Shown: positions 1 through 9,332 of the stretch, in pieces
Layout: each line of letters opens with the position of its first letter
Position numbering within the stretch: the first letter of the stretch is position 1
Source of the DNA: Mesorhizobium sp. M7A.F.Ca.US.006.01.1.1
Lineage (GTDB): Bacteria > Pseudomonadota > Alphaproteobacteria > Rhizobiales > Rhizobiaceae
Reading direction: 5' to 3'
Length of the DNA stretch: 42,813 nucleotides
Assembly (NCBI RefSeq): GCF_003997935.1
Contig: NZ_RZQL01000025.1
Location: forward strand, 1-42,813
Position numbers and translations under genes: made by a program
The notes under the pieces: generated by a model
Told to the model about the DNA's origin: nothing
Seen by the model: only the letters and a program-made list of their open reading frames with translations
Database searches by the model: none

Positions 1-2642
1 TCGCTTTGCGGCACCGCCAGTCCGACAAGCTGCATGCGGTTTCCGCGCGAGGCCTCTTCGGTGAACAACGAGCGGCGGCCGACGAACTCGGTCTGGCGTT
101 TGGCGCGCGGGCCGTCGACACCGAGGTCGTGTGGCAGCGTGGTGCCGTCAGTGTCCTTGCCGATGACGATGAAACCTTTCTCTGCACGCAGGATCATCAG
201 CGCTTCGAGGCCGATGACGACGGCGTCGAACGCCTGGCCCGCCTGGCGCAGTCGCGCCCATAACGGTTCGGCGCGATCGGCCCGGATCGAAATCTCGTAG
301 CTCCTGTCACCGGTGAAACTGACGCGGGCGATGCGGACCTCATCACTGGCATAGGTGCCGTGGCCGATTGCCATATGCGGCAGGTCGGCGTCGTCGAGCG
401 AGAGGCCGAGGCCAAGCGTTTCGAGCAGTTTTCGGGAGTTTGGCCCCGAGACGGTCAGCGTCGCCATGTCTGATGTGGCGTTGTGGATGTAGACGGCGTT
501 GCGGCCAAAACGGTCCTGGCGCCATTCCTCCAGCCGCGCATGCACGGCAGCGACATGCGAGGACGAGCACGACACGACGAAGCGATGTTCGTCGAGCCGC
601 ACCAGAACGCCGTCGTCGAAGACCGCACCATTCTCCGACAGCATGAAGCCATAGCGGCAGCGGCCCGGCTTCAGCGTCGACATGGTGTTATAGTAGAGGA
701 AATCGACGAACGCCGCCGCCTGCGGTCCAATCACCTCGATCTTGCCGAGGGTCGAGCCATCGAACAGCGCGACCGACTCGCGTGCGCGCCGCGCCTCGTC
801 CGCGATCGAACGCTCCGCGTCCGCGTTGCCGCCATAGTGGACCGGGCGCAGCCAGCCGCCATATTCCTGGAAGACGGCGCCGCTGGCGCGGTGCACGTTT
901 TCGAGCGGCAGCCGGCGCACCGGGGCCATCAATTCGCCGACGCGCGCGCCGGCAAAGCTTGCCAGCGGCACCGGCGTGAACGGCGGGCGGTAGGTGGTGG
1001 TGCCGACCTCCGGCACCGTGCGGCCGGTGATTCCGGCCATCAGCGCCAGGCCGGGCAGATTGGAGGTCTTGCCCTGGTCGGTCGCCATGCCAAGCGTCGT
1101 GTAGCGCTTCAGATGTTCGACCGAGACGAAGTTTTCGCGTGCGGCCAGCTCGACGTCCTTCACCGTCACGTCGTTCTGGTAGTCGATCCAGATGCGTCCC
1201 TTCGAGCCCGGCATTGGCCATGCCGCCAGATTGCCGCCTGTCGCCTCTGGTCCAGTGCTGCGCGGTGGGGCAGACTGTGTCTGGCCGAGCGATGCCACGG
1301 CGGTGCCGGCGCCAGCAAACACCTCCGACAAGGAAACCGCGCCGGCGGCGGCACCAGCCGCGGCGATGCCGTCGACCGGATCGCCCGGCAGGAAGGCCGC
1401 GCGCGCCTCGCTCCAGGCGAGCTTGCCCTTGGCCTGGCCGAAGAGATGAATCGTCGGCGTCCAGCCGCCGGAGACCAGCACGCAATCGGCATCCAACCTT
1501 GTGCCGTCGTCGAGCGTCACACCGTCGACGCGCAGCTTGCCGCTGGCGGATACGAGAGAACGCCCTTTGACCAGCCGGACATTGGCCGGCGCGGCAGGCG
1601 TGCCGTCGCGCCGGATGTCAACAAGCGTGACTTCGGCGCCGGCCTCGGCAAGCGCCCCGGCCACCTCATAGGCGCTGTCATTGTTGGTGGCGACGGCGAT
1701 GCGGCGGCCGACAAGCACGGCGTGGCGCCTGAGATAGGCGAGTGCCGCATCCGCCGACATGATGCCCGGCAGATCATTGTTGGCGAAGGGCAGCGGCCGC
1801 TCGATAGCGCCGGTCGCCAACACGATCCGGCGCGGCCTAACGCGCCACAGAGTATCCGGCCGGGCGTCGAAATGGCGCTGGTTCAGCCCGACCAGATTGT
1901 GGTCGTAAATGCCGAAGGCAGTGGTCGAAGGCAGGATCAGCTGGCCGGCCGAAGCAAGCTCCGCAACCGTCTCCGCAATCCAGACGGCCGCCGATTTCCC
2001 GTCGATCTCACCGGCGCGGTGGCTGAGTGATCCGCCTGGTTTCGGCTGGTCGTCGACCAGCAGGACGGTCAGACCCGCACCAGACGCCAGTCTTGCCGCC
2101 GCCAGCCCGGCTGGTCCCGCGCCCACCACCAGCACGTCGCAATGATGGTTGATCTGGTCGGCTGTGCCCGGCGAGGTCCAGTCCGCATCGACCTTGCCCA
2201 GTCCCGCCATGGCGCGGATGCGCGGCTCGAACCTGTGCCAGTCCGGCCACATGAAGGTCTTGTAGTAGAACGCCGCCGGAATAAAGCGCGCGAAACGGTC
2301 GAGGAAGGCGTTGCGGTCGGCCAGCGCGCTGGGCGTGGCGTTGACGCTTCTCGCCACCAGCCCGTCGCGCGCCGGCTCGGTCGTGGCGCGTGTGTTCGGC
2401 GTTGCCGGCACACTACCGCCGAGATCGACCAGCGCGTTCGGTTCCTCGACGCCGGCGCCCCAGATGCCGCGCGGCCGGTGGTATTTGAAACTGCGGCCGA
2501 CGACCGCGGCATCACCCGCCAGCAATGCGGAGGCGATGGTGTCGCCGACAAAAGCGTCCACGGTGGTGCCGTCGAAGCTGAAGCGGATCGGGCGCGAGCG
2601 GTCGATGGCGCTGCCGCCGGTGGCAAGACGCGAGGCGGTCAC
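1..2642 (-). CDS. soxA: Sarcosine oxidase subunit alpha, C-terminus cut by window edge
   Basis: Large subunit of heterotetrameric sarcosine oxidase, which oxidatively demethylates sarcosine to glycine and passes the one-carbon unit to tetrahydrofolate. The minus-strand frame is open over about 880 codons. It begins at GTG 2642 (MTASRLATGG) with an N-terminal 2Fe-2S-like Fer2_4 domain at about residues 17-110, carries the dinucleotide-binding stretch VLVVGAGPAGLAAA near residue 170, and ends in a GcvT/aminomethyltransferase-like folate domain from about residue 600. The family is usually about 1000 residues, so roughly 110 C-terminal residues and the stop lie beyond position 1. The GTG overlaps the soxD stop by 4 bp (GTGA), which argues for translational coupling and fixes the start. 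The expected soxG gamma gene would lie outside the window. Confidence 0.93.
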   Translation of the reverse strand, partial: MTASRLATGGSAIDRSRPIRFSFDGTTVDAFVGDTIASALLAGDAAVVGRSFKYHRPRGIWGAGVEEPNALVDLGGSVPATPNTRATTEPARDGLVARSVNATPSALADRNAFLDRFARFIPAAFYYKTFMWPDWHRFEPRIRAMAGLGKVDADWTSPGTADQINHHCDVLVVGAGPAGLAAARLASGAGLTVLLVDDQPKPGGSLSHRAGEIDGKSAAVWIAETVAELASAGQLILPSTTAFGIYDHNLVGLNQRHFDARPDTLWRVRPRRIVLATGAIERPLPFANNDLPGIMSADAALAYLRRHAVLVGRRIAVATNNDSAYEVAGALAEAGAEVTLVDIRRDGTPAAPANVRLVKGRSLVSASGKLRVDGVTLDDGTRLDADCVLVSGGWTPTIHLFGQAKGKLAWSEARAAFLPGDPVDGIAAAGAAAGAVSLSEVFAGAGTAVASLGQTQSAPPRSTGPEATGGNLAAWPMPGSKGRIWIDYQNDVTVKDVELAARENFVSVEHLKRYTTLGMATDQGKTSNLPGLALMAGITGRTVPEVGTTTYRPPFTPVPLASFAGARVGELMAPVRRLPLENVHRASGAVFQEYGGWLRPVHYGGNADAERSIADEARRARESVALFDGSTLGKIEVIGPQAAAFVDFLYYNTMSTLKPGRCRYGFMLSENGAVFDDGVLVRLDEHRFVVSCSSSHVAAVHARLEEWRQDRFGRNAVYIHNATSDMATLTVSGPNSRKLLETLGLGLSLDDADLPHMAIGHGTYASDEVRIARVSFTGDRSYEISIRADRAEPLWARLRQAGQAFDAVVIGLEALMILRAEKGFIVIGKDTDGTTLPHDLGVDGPRAKRQTEFVGRRSLFTEEASRGNRMQLVGLAVPQS

Positions 2643-2905
2643 GCGACGTGCTCCCCACCGAGAGCGGCCGAGGACAGCACCTTGTGGCTGACAGTGTCGC
2701 GCTCCATGACGAAGAACTCGCCGCAGTTCATGTGGACCCAGATTTCGCGCGCCGTGCCCTTCGGATTGGTGCGCAGATAGAGATAGTCAGCCCAGCGCTC
2801 GATCGGCACGTCAGTGCCATCCGGCCTGATGTTGCCGGCATCGCCGCCATAGTGGAATTCGGTCTCGTCGCGGGGGCCGCAAAACGGGCAAGGGAAAAGC
2901 TGCAT
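2639..2905 (-). CDS. soxD: Sarcosine oxidase subunit delta
   Basis: Small zinc-binding subunit of heterotetrameric sarcosine oxidase, 88 residues, normal for the family. Start ATG 2905 gives MQLFPCPFCGPRDETEF. The open frame extends upstream to 3160 inside soxB, but that extension is not SoxD-like. Cys6, Cys9, His58 and Cys61 match the Cys-x2-Cys and His/Cys zinc-ligand pattern known for this subunit. It sits 8 bp after soxB and overlaps soxA by 4 bp, in the standard soxB-D-A order. Confidence 0.95.
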   Translation of the reverse strand: MQLFPCPFCGPRDETEFHYGGDAGNIRPDGTDVPIERWADYLYLRTNPKGTAREIWVHMNCGEFFVMERDTVSHKVLSSAALGGEHVA

Positions 2906-2913
2906 GATTGCCT

Positions 2914-4167
2914 CTAATGCGCGATGCCGGAGCCGGCCGCTTCGTCGATCAGCCGCCCGCTGGCGAAGCGATCGAGGTCGAACGGACGGCTGATGTCGTT
3001 GTGCTTGCCTGATGCCAGCAGGTTTGCCAGCAGCGTGCCGCCGGCGGGAATGGCCTTGAAGCCGCCCGTGCCCCAGCCACAATTGAGGAACAGGCCGGGC
3101 AGTGGCGATTCGCCGATGATCGGCGAAGAATCCGGCACGACGTCGACAATGCCGGCCCATTGCCGCATCAGCTTGAGCTGGCCGAAGATCGGGAACATCT
3201 CCAGCAGGCCGGCAATCACCCCCTCCAGCGTCGGCAGATTGCCGCGCTGGGCATAGGAGGGAATGCGGTCGAGGCCGCCGCCGATGACGATCTCGCCCTT
3301 GTCCGACTGGCTGACATAGACGCCGCAGCCCGGCGACAGCACGACCGTGTCGAGGATCGGCTTGACCGGTTCGGAAACGCAGGCTTGCAGCGCATAGGAA
3401 TTGATCGGCAGCCGGAAGCCGGCCTTGGCCGCCAGCACCGAGGAATGCCCGGCCACCGCCATGCCGATACGCTCGGCACGGATCACGCCACGCGAAGTCT
3501 GGACGCCGCGACAGCGGCCGCCCTCGATGATGAAATCGGTGATCTCGCAGTTCTGGATGATGTCGACGCCGAGCCGGCTCGCCGCCCGCGCATAGCCCCA
3601 GGCGACGGCGTCATGGCGCGCCGTTCCCGCCCTGCCTTGCCAGATGCCGCCGAACACCGGGAAGCGCGCGTCCGGCGAAAAATTATAGATAGGCGCCACC
3701 CGGCGCACATCGTCAGGTGAAAATAGTTCCGCATCGATGCCGTTGATCTGCATGGCGTTGACGGTGCGCGCGCCGATCTCCATTTCGGCGGTCGAGTGGC
3801 AGAGATTGACCATGCCGCGCTGCGACAGCATGACGTTGTAGTTCAGGTCTTTCGACAATCCCTCATAGAGCCGGTGCGCCAGACCGTAGAGCTCGACGCT
3901 TTCCGGATAATAGTAGTTGGAGCGCACCACGGTGGTGTTGCGGCCGGTGTTGCCGCCGCCGATCCAGCCTTTTTCCAGCACGGCGACCCTGGCGATGTTG
4001 TGATTCTTGGCCAGGTAGTAGGCGGTCGCCAGGCCATGGCCGCCGCCGCCGATGACGATCGCGTCATAGGATGACTTCGGTTCTGGCGAACGCCAGGCCG
4101 GCTGCCAGCCGGTCTGGTCGGCCAGGCCCTCCTTGAACAGCGACAGGGCGGAGTAGCGTCGGGTCAT
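2914..4167 (-). CDS. soxB: Sarcosine oxidase subunit beta
   Basis: FAD-binding beta subunit of heterotetrameric sarcosine oxidase, 417 residues, full length. It has an N-terminal DAO-fold Rossmann motif (GGGGHG, residues 40-45) followed by the family signature GGGNTGRNTTVVRSNYYYP from about residue 70. The segment TARHDAVAWG near His185 resembles the site to which FMN is covalently attached in characterised homologues; that equivalence is inferred. It is the first of the tightly spaced soxB-soxD-soxA genes and lies 82 bp downstream of the dimethylglycine dehydrogenase-like gene, so one transcript could carry all four. Confidence 0.95.
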   Translation of the reverse strand: MTRRYSALSLFKEGLADQTGWQPAWRSPEPKSSYDAIVIGGGGHGLATAYYLAKNHNIARVAVLEKGWIGGGNTGRNTTVVRSNYYYPESVELYGLAHRLYEGLSKDLNYNVMLSQRGMVNLCHSTAEMEIGARTVNAMQINGIDAELFSPDDVRRVAPIYNFSPDARFPVFGGIWQGRAGTARHDAVAWGYARAASRLGVDIIQNCEITDFIIEGGRCRGVQTSRGVIRAERIGMAVAGHSSVLAAKAGFRLPINSYALQACVSEPVKPILDTVVLSPGCGVYVSQSDKGEIVIGGGLDRIPSYAQRGNLPTLEGVIAGLLEMFPIFGQLKLMRQWAGIVDVVPDSSPIIGESPLPGLFLNCGWGTGGFKAIPAGGTLLANLLASGKHNDISRPFDLDRFASGRLIDEAAGSGIAH

Positions 4168-4249
4168 GGCGTGCCGGACAGGCCTGATTTCGAGGGAGAA
4201 CCGTGGATCATCGCATGGTCTTCCGCACCGACGTCATCGGTTCGATCGG

Positions 4250-6661
4250 TCATGCCCGCATCGCCTTGCCCACTGGATCGTATGGCGACGAAGCGATGAC
4301 GCGCGTACCTCTTTCGACGCCGACGATGTGGGTTGTCAACTGCGTATCGATATCGGCCGCTTCGCGGTCGACCAGCGCCATGGCGAGGCTCTTGCCGACC
4401 GTATGGCCATAGCCGCCGGAGGTGACGAAGCCGGCAAGCCTGCCTCTGTTCCAGACCGGCTCGTAGCCACTGGCATCGGCGTCCGCCGCGCCGATTTCGA
4501 GCGTCACCAGCGTGCGCCTCGATGGAGCCTTCTGCTCCTTCCGGGCCGCCTCACGGCCGATGAAATCGCCCTTGTCGAAGGCAATCCAGCGGTCCATGCC
4601 GGTCTCATCAGGCGTGTAATCCTGCGTGAACTCGCGCGACCAGATGCCAAAACTCTTTTCGAGCCGCAGCGAATTGACCGCGCCGAAGCCGTATTCGGTG
4701 ACGCCCAGATCCTTGCCTGCCGTCAGCAGCGCGCGGCGCAGCGCCGCGTGTTCATTGGCCTGGCAATGGATCTCGTAGCCGAGTTCACCGATGACCGACA
4801 GTCGCCCGACCTTTGCCCGCACCAGCCCGACATCCAGCGTCCTGCAGGCAAGAAAGCCAAAGGCCTGGTGCGAAACGTCCTGATGTGTGAGGCGCTCAAG
4901 CAGAATTCGCGCATTGGGACCGGCTAGCGAGAAACCGACGACGGCGTCGGAAATGTCGCGGACGGTGACGCCGTCGCCGAGATGCTGTTCGAACCAGCGC
5001 ATATGCCACTGGCGCAGATAATAGGACCCCATGATCCACCAGGAGCCATCGCCCCAGTTGAAGACGGTGAGGTCGCCCTTGAGCTTGCCGTTTTCACCCA
5101 GCATCGGCGCGAGTTTGGCACGGCCCGGCTTGGGCAGCGCACAGGCAAGCAGCCGGTCGAGCCAGGCTTCCGCCTGCGGCCCGGTGATCTCGTAGCGCGA
5201 GAAGGCGGATATATCGAGCAGGCCGACACCTTCGCGCACTTTGCGGCATTCCTGCGCGACGATGTCGAAGGCGTTGGAACGCCTCAGCGTTGGTGTCTCG
5301 ACGAAGCCCTGCGGCGCGAAATAGAGCGGCACTTCCATGCCCCATGAATTGCCCCAGCGCGCGCCGGCGGCATCCATTGCGTCATGCGCCCCGGCTGTCT
5401 TCAAGGGCCGTCCCGCCGGCAACTGCTCGTTGGGATAGCTCATGACGAAGCGGCGCGAATAGAACTGCCCGGTGGTCTGCTTGATGTATTCGCGGTTGGA
5501 GGCGAAATCGCCATAGCGGGCGATGTCCATGCCGTAGACATCGGCTTCCGGCTCGCCATGGATCATCCATTCGGCAAGCGACTTGCCGACGCCGCCGCCT
5601 TGCAGGAAACCGGCCATGACGCCGCACGCCACCCAGTAGTTGGGAACGCCGCGCACCGGGCCGACCAGCGGATTGCCGTCCGGCGAGAAGGTGAAGGCGC
5701 CGTTCACCCAGCGCTTGATGCCGGCATTCTCCAGGCAGGGGTAACGGCTGAAGCCGAGCGCCAGTTCGTCGGCTATGCGGTCGGTGTCTTCCTGGATCAG
5801 CTCGATGCCGTAGTCCCACGGCGCGCCGTCCATGTTCCAGTGCTTGTGGTTGATCTCGTATATGCCGAGCAGCAGGCCCTTCTGCTCCTGGCGCATGTAA
5901 GTGAAGCCTTCGAGATCGACGATCAGCGGCAATTCCTTGTCCAGCGCCTGGATTTCGGGCAGCGCCTCGGTGACGAGGTAATGGTGCTCCATCGGCGATA
6001 CAGGCAGGTCGATGCCGGCCATCCGCCCGACCTGCTTGGCCCACAGCCCGCCGGCATTGACGACATGCTCGGCAATCACCGTGCCCTTCTCGGTGACCAC
6101 GTCCCAGGAGCCGTCCGCGCGGCGGTTGAGTGCCAGCACGCGGTTGTGCTCGATGATGTCGGCGCCGCGCAGCCTGGCTGCCTTGGCATAGGCGTGCACG
6201 ACGCCCGAGGGATCGATATGGCCTTCGCGCGCGGCATAAAGCCCACCCAGCATGCCGTCGGTGTTGAGGATCGGGCAGCGCTGCTTGATCTCATCGACGC
6301 CGACCAGATGGACATCGTCGATGCCCATGGTCTGGAAGATGCGGTAGGAGGCCTTCAGCCATTCCCAGCGTTCCGGCGCCGAGGCGACGGAGATGCCGCC
6401 GGTCATGTGCATGCCGATGCTCTGGCCCGATTCCTTCTCGACTTCGGAGAGCAGGTCGATCGTATAGGCCTGCAGGGCGGCGATGTTGGGATCGGCGTTC
6501 AGCGCATGGAAGCCGCCGGCCGCATGCCAGCTCGACCCTGCGGTCAGCACCTCGCGTTCGATCAGCGCGACGTCGCTCCAGCCGAGCTTCGCCAGATGAT
6601 AGAGCACCGAGGCTCCAACCACGCCGCCGCCGATGACGATCGCCCTATATTGGGATTTCAT
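4250..6661 (-). CDS. FAD/folate-dependent dimethylglycine or sarcosine dehydrogenase-like oxidoreductase
   Basis: Fusion of an N-terminal DAO-type FAD domain with C-terminal GcvT and GcvT-C folate domains, 803 residues. The Rossmann motif GGGVVGAS is at residues 11-18. SSWHAAG at 43-49 places His46 where dimethylglycine and sarcosine dehydrogenases attach FAD covalently. The folate-binding half begins around residue 430 and GcvT-C covers about the last 110 residues. I chose ATG 6661 (MKSQYRAIVIGGG) because GGAG lies just upstream and because the 17 residues of the longer frame from 6712 add nothing to the fold. The neighbouring soxBDA suggests the route dimethylglycine to sarcosine to glycine. 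Whether the substrate is dimethylglycine, sarcosine or another N-methyl amine cannot be settled from sequence. Confidence 0.9.
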   Translation of the reverse strand: MKSQYRAIVIGGGVVGASVLYHLAKLGWSDVALIEREVLTAGSSWHAAGGFHALNADPNIAALQAYTIDLLSEVEKESGQSIGMHMTGGISVASAPERWEWLKASYRIFQTMGIDDVHLVGVDEIKQRCPILNTDGMLGGLYAAREGHIDPSGVVHAYAKAARLRGADIIEHNRVLALNRRADGSWDVVTEKGTVIAEHVVNAGGLWAKQVGRMAGIDLPVSPMEHHYLVTEALPEIQALDKELPLIVDLEGFTYMRQEQKGLLLGIYEINHKHWNMDGAPWDYGIELIQEDTDRIADELALGFSRYPCLENAGIKRWVNGAFTFSPDGNPLVGPVRGVPNYWVACGVMAGFLQGGGVGKSLAEWMIHGEPEADVYGMDIARYGDFASNREYIKQTTGQFYSRRFVMSYPNEQLPAGRPLKTAGAHDAMDAAGARWGNSWGMEVPLYFAPQGFVETPTLRRSNAFDIVAQECRKVREGVGLLDISAFSRYEITGPQAEAWLDRLLACALPKPGRAKLAPMLGENGKLKGDLTVFNWGDGSWWIMGSYYLRQWHMRWFEQHLGDGVTVRDISDAVVGFSLAGPNARILLERLTHQDVSHQAFGFLACRTLDVGLVRAKVGRLSVIGELGYEIHCQANEHAALRRALLTAGKDLGVTEYGFGAVNSLRLEKSFGIWSREFTQDYTPDETGMDRWIAFDKGDFIGREAARKEQKAPSRRTLVTLEIGAADADASGYEPVWNRGRLAGFVTSGGYGHTVGKSLAMALVDREAADIDTQLTTHIVGVERGTRVIASSPYDPVGKAMRA

Positions 6662-6705
6662 CCTGTCGCACTCCACCCAGTCAGTGTGGCGCACCCTACC
6701 GGTAT

Positions 6706-6731
6706 TGTACATGTGTGTCTAGATCTTGACA
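6706..6731. promoter_or_regulatory. Candidate operator/promoter of the dehydrogenase-sox operon
   Basis: Two overlapping motifs lie 45-70 bp upstream of the dehydrogenase start. TGTACATGTGTGTC (6706-6719) matches 11 of 14 positions of a motif upstream of the TetR gene (7577-7590, opposite strand). TGTCTAGATCTTGACA (6716-6731) is a 16-bp palindrome with one mismatched pair. The 211-bp gap to the TetR stop also has a GC-rich hairpin at 6776-6792 (7-bp arms, 3-nt loop) without a T-tract. Binding by the neighbouring TetR protein is inferred. Confidence 0.5.
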
Positions 6732-6872
6732 GACGACGGAATGAACGGCCCATGACGCCGCTCTGCGCCGATGCGGCAGAGAGCTTCTCTGCTTCTGTCG
6801 GCAGAAACCGTGCTTGCTATTGGCTGATGCGCTAAGCGAAATCGTCAGGCCGCGGCGGCCGGGCGGGCCGTA

Positions 6873-7550
6873 CTATCGGTTGCGTGAAAGCGTCTTCTCG
6901 ACATAGCGCGAGAAGTCCTCGACATCCTCCGCCGGAGGCTCCTGGCCGGTGAAGCTGCGCAGATAACCGGCGACGTGAGGAAGGCGGCTGCTCATCGGCT
7001 CGTTGAGCTCAAGCGAGTAATAGCCGATCTGCATGAAATACAGCACGCGGGCGCGCACGAAGGCGTCCTCTTCCTCATAGCCATGGCGCGTGAACATGTC
7101 GCGAATGGCGTTGACGCGTTCCTCGTCGGCCTCGTCGAGCGCGCGCCGGATGGCGGGCGAGCGGCGGGCCCAGGCCCTGATCGCGAAATCCAGCTGCGGA
7201 TCGAACAGCCTTTCGTCCACCCAGCATTCGAAAATGCTCATCACCCCGCGGATGACGGTCGCGGAAGGCCGCCTGGCCCGTTCGACGATGAATTTGGTGT
7301 TGGTCTGCCGCCAGTAATCCAGCAACTGGTCGAGGAGGTCCTGCCGGCTTTTGAAATACCAGTAGAAGCTGGAGCGCGACACATCGAGCTTCTGGCCAAG
7401 CGTCAGCACGCGGACGCGTTCGACACCGTCTGAGATCAACGTTTCAAGCGCAAGCTTTAGCCAGTCTTCGCGAGTGGCCTTGATGTTGCCGGTGGCGCCG
7501 GCGCGCTGAATCGTCGTTTCGAGAGCTGCCATCGGCACGACGCATGACAC
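6873..7550 (-). CDS. TetR/AcrR family transcriptional regulator
   Basis: One-component repressor-type regulator of 225 residues from GTG 7550. The helix-turn-helix lies at about residues 25-75, with recognition region LTLGQKLDVSRSSFYWYFKSRQDLLDQLLDYW typical of TetR proteins. The C-terminal ligand-binding half is not diagnostic. GTG 7550 has a GAGG-like sequence 4 bp upstream; ATG 7532 is an alternative that loses six residues. The gene lies between the demethylation operon and a divergent aldehyde dehydrogenase, and the shared motif in both promoter regions suggests it controls both and itself. The ligand is unknown; a betaine, methylglycine or aldehyde intermediate is plausible. Confidence 0.9.
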   Translation of the reverse strand: MSCVVPMAALETTIQRAGATGNIKATREDWLKLALETLISDGVERVRVLTLGQKLDVSRSSFYWYFKSRQDLLDQLLDYWRQTNTKFIVERARRPSATVIRGVMSIFECWVDERLFDPQLDFAIRAWARRSPAIRRALDEADEERVNAIRDMFTRHGYEEEDAFVRARVLYFMQIGYYSLELNEPMSSRLPHVAGYLRSFTGQEPPAEDVEDFSRYVEKTLSRNR

Positions 7551-7576
7551 GCTGCCTCAGGCAAATCAAGGCTATG

Positions 7577-7590
7577 GACATAAGTGTACA
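7577..7590. promoter_or_regulatory. Candidate TetR operator in the tetR/aldehyde dehydrogenase intergenic region
   Basis: GACATAAGTGTACA is the reverse complement of TGTACACTTATGTC, which matches TGTACATGTGTGTC at 6706-6719 in 11 of 14 positions. It lies 27-40 bp upstream of the TetR GTG in the 253-bp divergent gap, a position suited to autoregulation. Nothing else in this gap was recognised. Confidence 0.45.
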
Positions 7591-7803
7591 GGGTAAATCG
7601 ACCGAAGCTGGGCGATGCGTCATGGATGTTGGCCGCATCGAGGGCTCGATGAGGCGTTGTCGTCACCCCGCCATCCGCGCGGCGCAAGCAGGGGGATTTT
7701 TGTCGCGGCTGCTGGCTCACTGTTTGCTTTCCCGCGACGCAATTGTCTGGCAAATACCAGTTCAGACAGATGCCCGCGCGGCCAACAAGCAGGAACACAC
7801 GAT

Positions 7804-9243
7804 ATGACGCTGTTTCGAAAGAACCTCATCGATGGCGAGTGGGTCGGCGACGCCGGTTCGCGCAACATCAACCCCTCGGATACCGGCGACGTCGTCGGCG
7901 ACTATGCCTCGGCGGGTGTCGAACAGGCCCAGCAGGCGATCGCCGCGGCCAAGGCAGCGTTCCCGGCTTGGTCCCATTCCGGTCCGCTGGCGCGTCACGC
8001 GGTGTTGAAAAAGGCCTCCGACGAGATTCTGGCGCGCAAGGACGAGATCGGCCGCAATCTGGCGCGAGAGGAAGGCAAGACGCTGGCAGAAGGCATCGGC
8101 GAGACCATTCGCGCCGCCCAGATATTCGACTTCTTTGCCGGCGAAACGTTGCGTTTGACCGGAGAGGTCGTGCCGAGCGTGCGGCCGGGCGTCGGCGTCG
8201 AGATGACGCGCGAGGCGGTCGGCGTCGTCGGCATCATCACGCCGTGGAATTTTCCCATCGCCATTCCGGCGTGGAAGATTGCGCCGGCGCTGACCCACGG
8301 CAACACCGTCGTCTTCAAGCCGGCCGAGCTGGTTCCCGAGAGCGCCTGGACCATCGTCGACATCCTGCATCGCGCCGGCCTGCCAAAGGGCGTGCTCAAT
8401 CTCGTCATGGGCAAGGGTTCGGTCGTCGGTCAGGCGATGCTCGACAGTCCCGATGTCAACGCCATCAGCTTCACCGGCTCGGTCGGCACCGGCAAACGCG
8501 TCGCTGCGGCAAGCATCGAACACATGCGCAAGTTCCAGCTTGAAATGGGCGGCAAGAACCCTCTGGTCGTGCTCGACGATGCCGACCTTGCGATCGCCGT
8601 CGATTGCGCGCTCAATGGCGCCTTCTTCTCGACCGGCCAGCGCTGCACCGCCTCATCCAGGCTGATCGTGACCGAGGCCATCCATGACCGTTTCGTCGAT
8701 GCCCTCAAGGATCGCATGAGCAAACTGGTCATCGGCGATGCGCTCGACGCGCAGACCCAGATCGGCCCGGTCGTCGACGCGACGCAGCTGAAGCAGGACG
8801 AGGACTATATCGCCATCGGCGTCAGGGAAGGTGCCACGCTCGCCTTCGGCGGCGAGCGGCTCGACCGCAAGACGCCGGGCTTCTACCTGCAGCCGGCACT
8901 GCTGACCGAGGCCACCAACGCCATGCGCAGTTCGCGCGAGGAGATCTTTGGGCCTGTCGCCAGCGTCATCCGCGTCAAGGACTATGACGAGGCGCTTTCC
9001 GTCGCCAACGACACGCCCTTCGGCTTGACGTCGGGCATCTGCACCTCGAGCCTCAAGCACGCCACCCACTTCAAGCGCAATTCGGAGGCCGGCATGGTGA
9101 TGGTCAACCTGCCGACGGCGGGTGTCGATTTCCATGTCCCCTTCGGCGGCCGCAAGGGTTCGAGCTATGGCCCGCGCGAGCAGGGCCGCTATGCGGCGGA
9201 GTTCTACACCACGGTGAAGACGGCCTATACATTCGCAGGCTGA
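7804..9243 (+). CDS. NAD(P)-dependent aldehyde dehydrogenase
   Basis: Oxidises an aldehyde to its carboxylate with NAD(P)+. The 479-residue protein has the complete active site: Asn149 in PWNFP, FTGSVG at 223-228, general base Glu247 in EMGGK and nucleophile Cys281 in GQRCTASS. The C-terminal segment PFGGRKGSSYGPREQGRYAAEFY resembles the alpha-ketoglutarate-semialdehyde (2,5-dioxovalerate) dehydrogenase branch, but subfamily assignment is tentative. ATG 7804 (MTLFRKNLIDGEW) is preceded by AGGAA. The open frame extends upstream to 7615, but those 63 residues do not look like the family. It is divergent from tetR, so its aldehyde may be linked to the demethylation block. Confidence 0.9.
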   Translation: MTLFRKNLIDGEWVGDAGSRNINPSDTGDVVGDYASAGVEQAQQAIAAAKAAFPAWSHSGPLARHAVLKKASDEILARKDEIGRNLAREEGKTLAEGIGETIRAAQIFDFFAGETLRLTGEVVPSVRPGVGVEMTREAVGVVGIITPWNFPIAIPAWKIAPALTHGNTVVFKPAELVPESAWTIVDILHRAGLPKGVLNLVMGKGSVVGQAMLDSPDVNAISFTGSVGTGKRVAAASIEHMRKFQLEMGGKNPLVVLDDADLAIAVDCALNGAFFSTGQRCTASSRLIVTEAIHDRFVDALKDRMSKLVIGDALDAQTQIGPVVDATQLKQDEDYIAIGVREGATLAFGGERLDRKTPGFYLQPALLTEATNAMRSSREEIFGPVASVIRVKDYDEALSVANDTPFGLTSGICTSSLKHATHFKRNSEAGMVMVNLPTAGVDFHVPFGGRKGSSYGPREQGRYAAEFYTTVKTAYTFAG

Positions 9244-9332
9244 TCGGCCACTGGCGGATCATGCCGGGCTGATCGGCCGTCGAGTATGCCGGCAACTCGC
9301 CATGCACATCTGGATTGGAGCGGCGCGAAGGG

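Noticed and set aside
483..2030. 515-codon plus-strand ORF
   Set aside because: Antisense to soxA and without recognisable domains.
6776..6792. Hairpin as rho-independent terminator of tetR
   Set aside because: Perfect 7-bp stem but no T-tract on either strand.
5384..6835. 483-codon plus-strand ORF
   Set aside because: Antisense to the dimethylglycine dehydrogenase-like gene; composition is that of a shadow frame.
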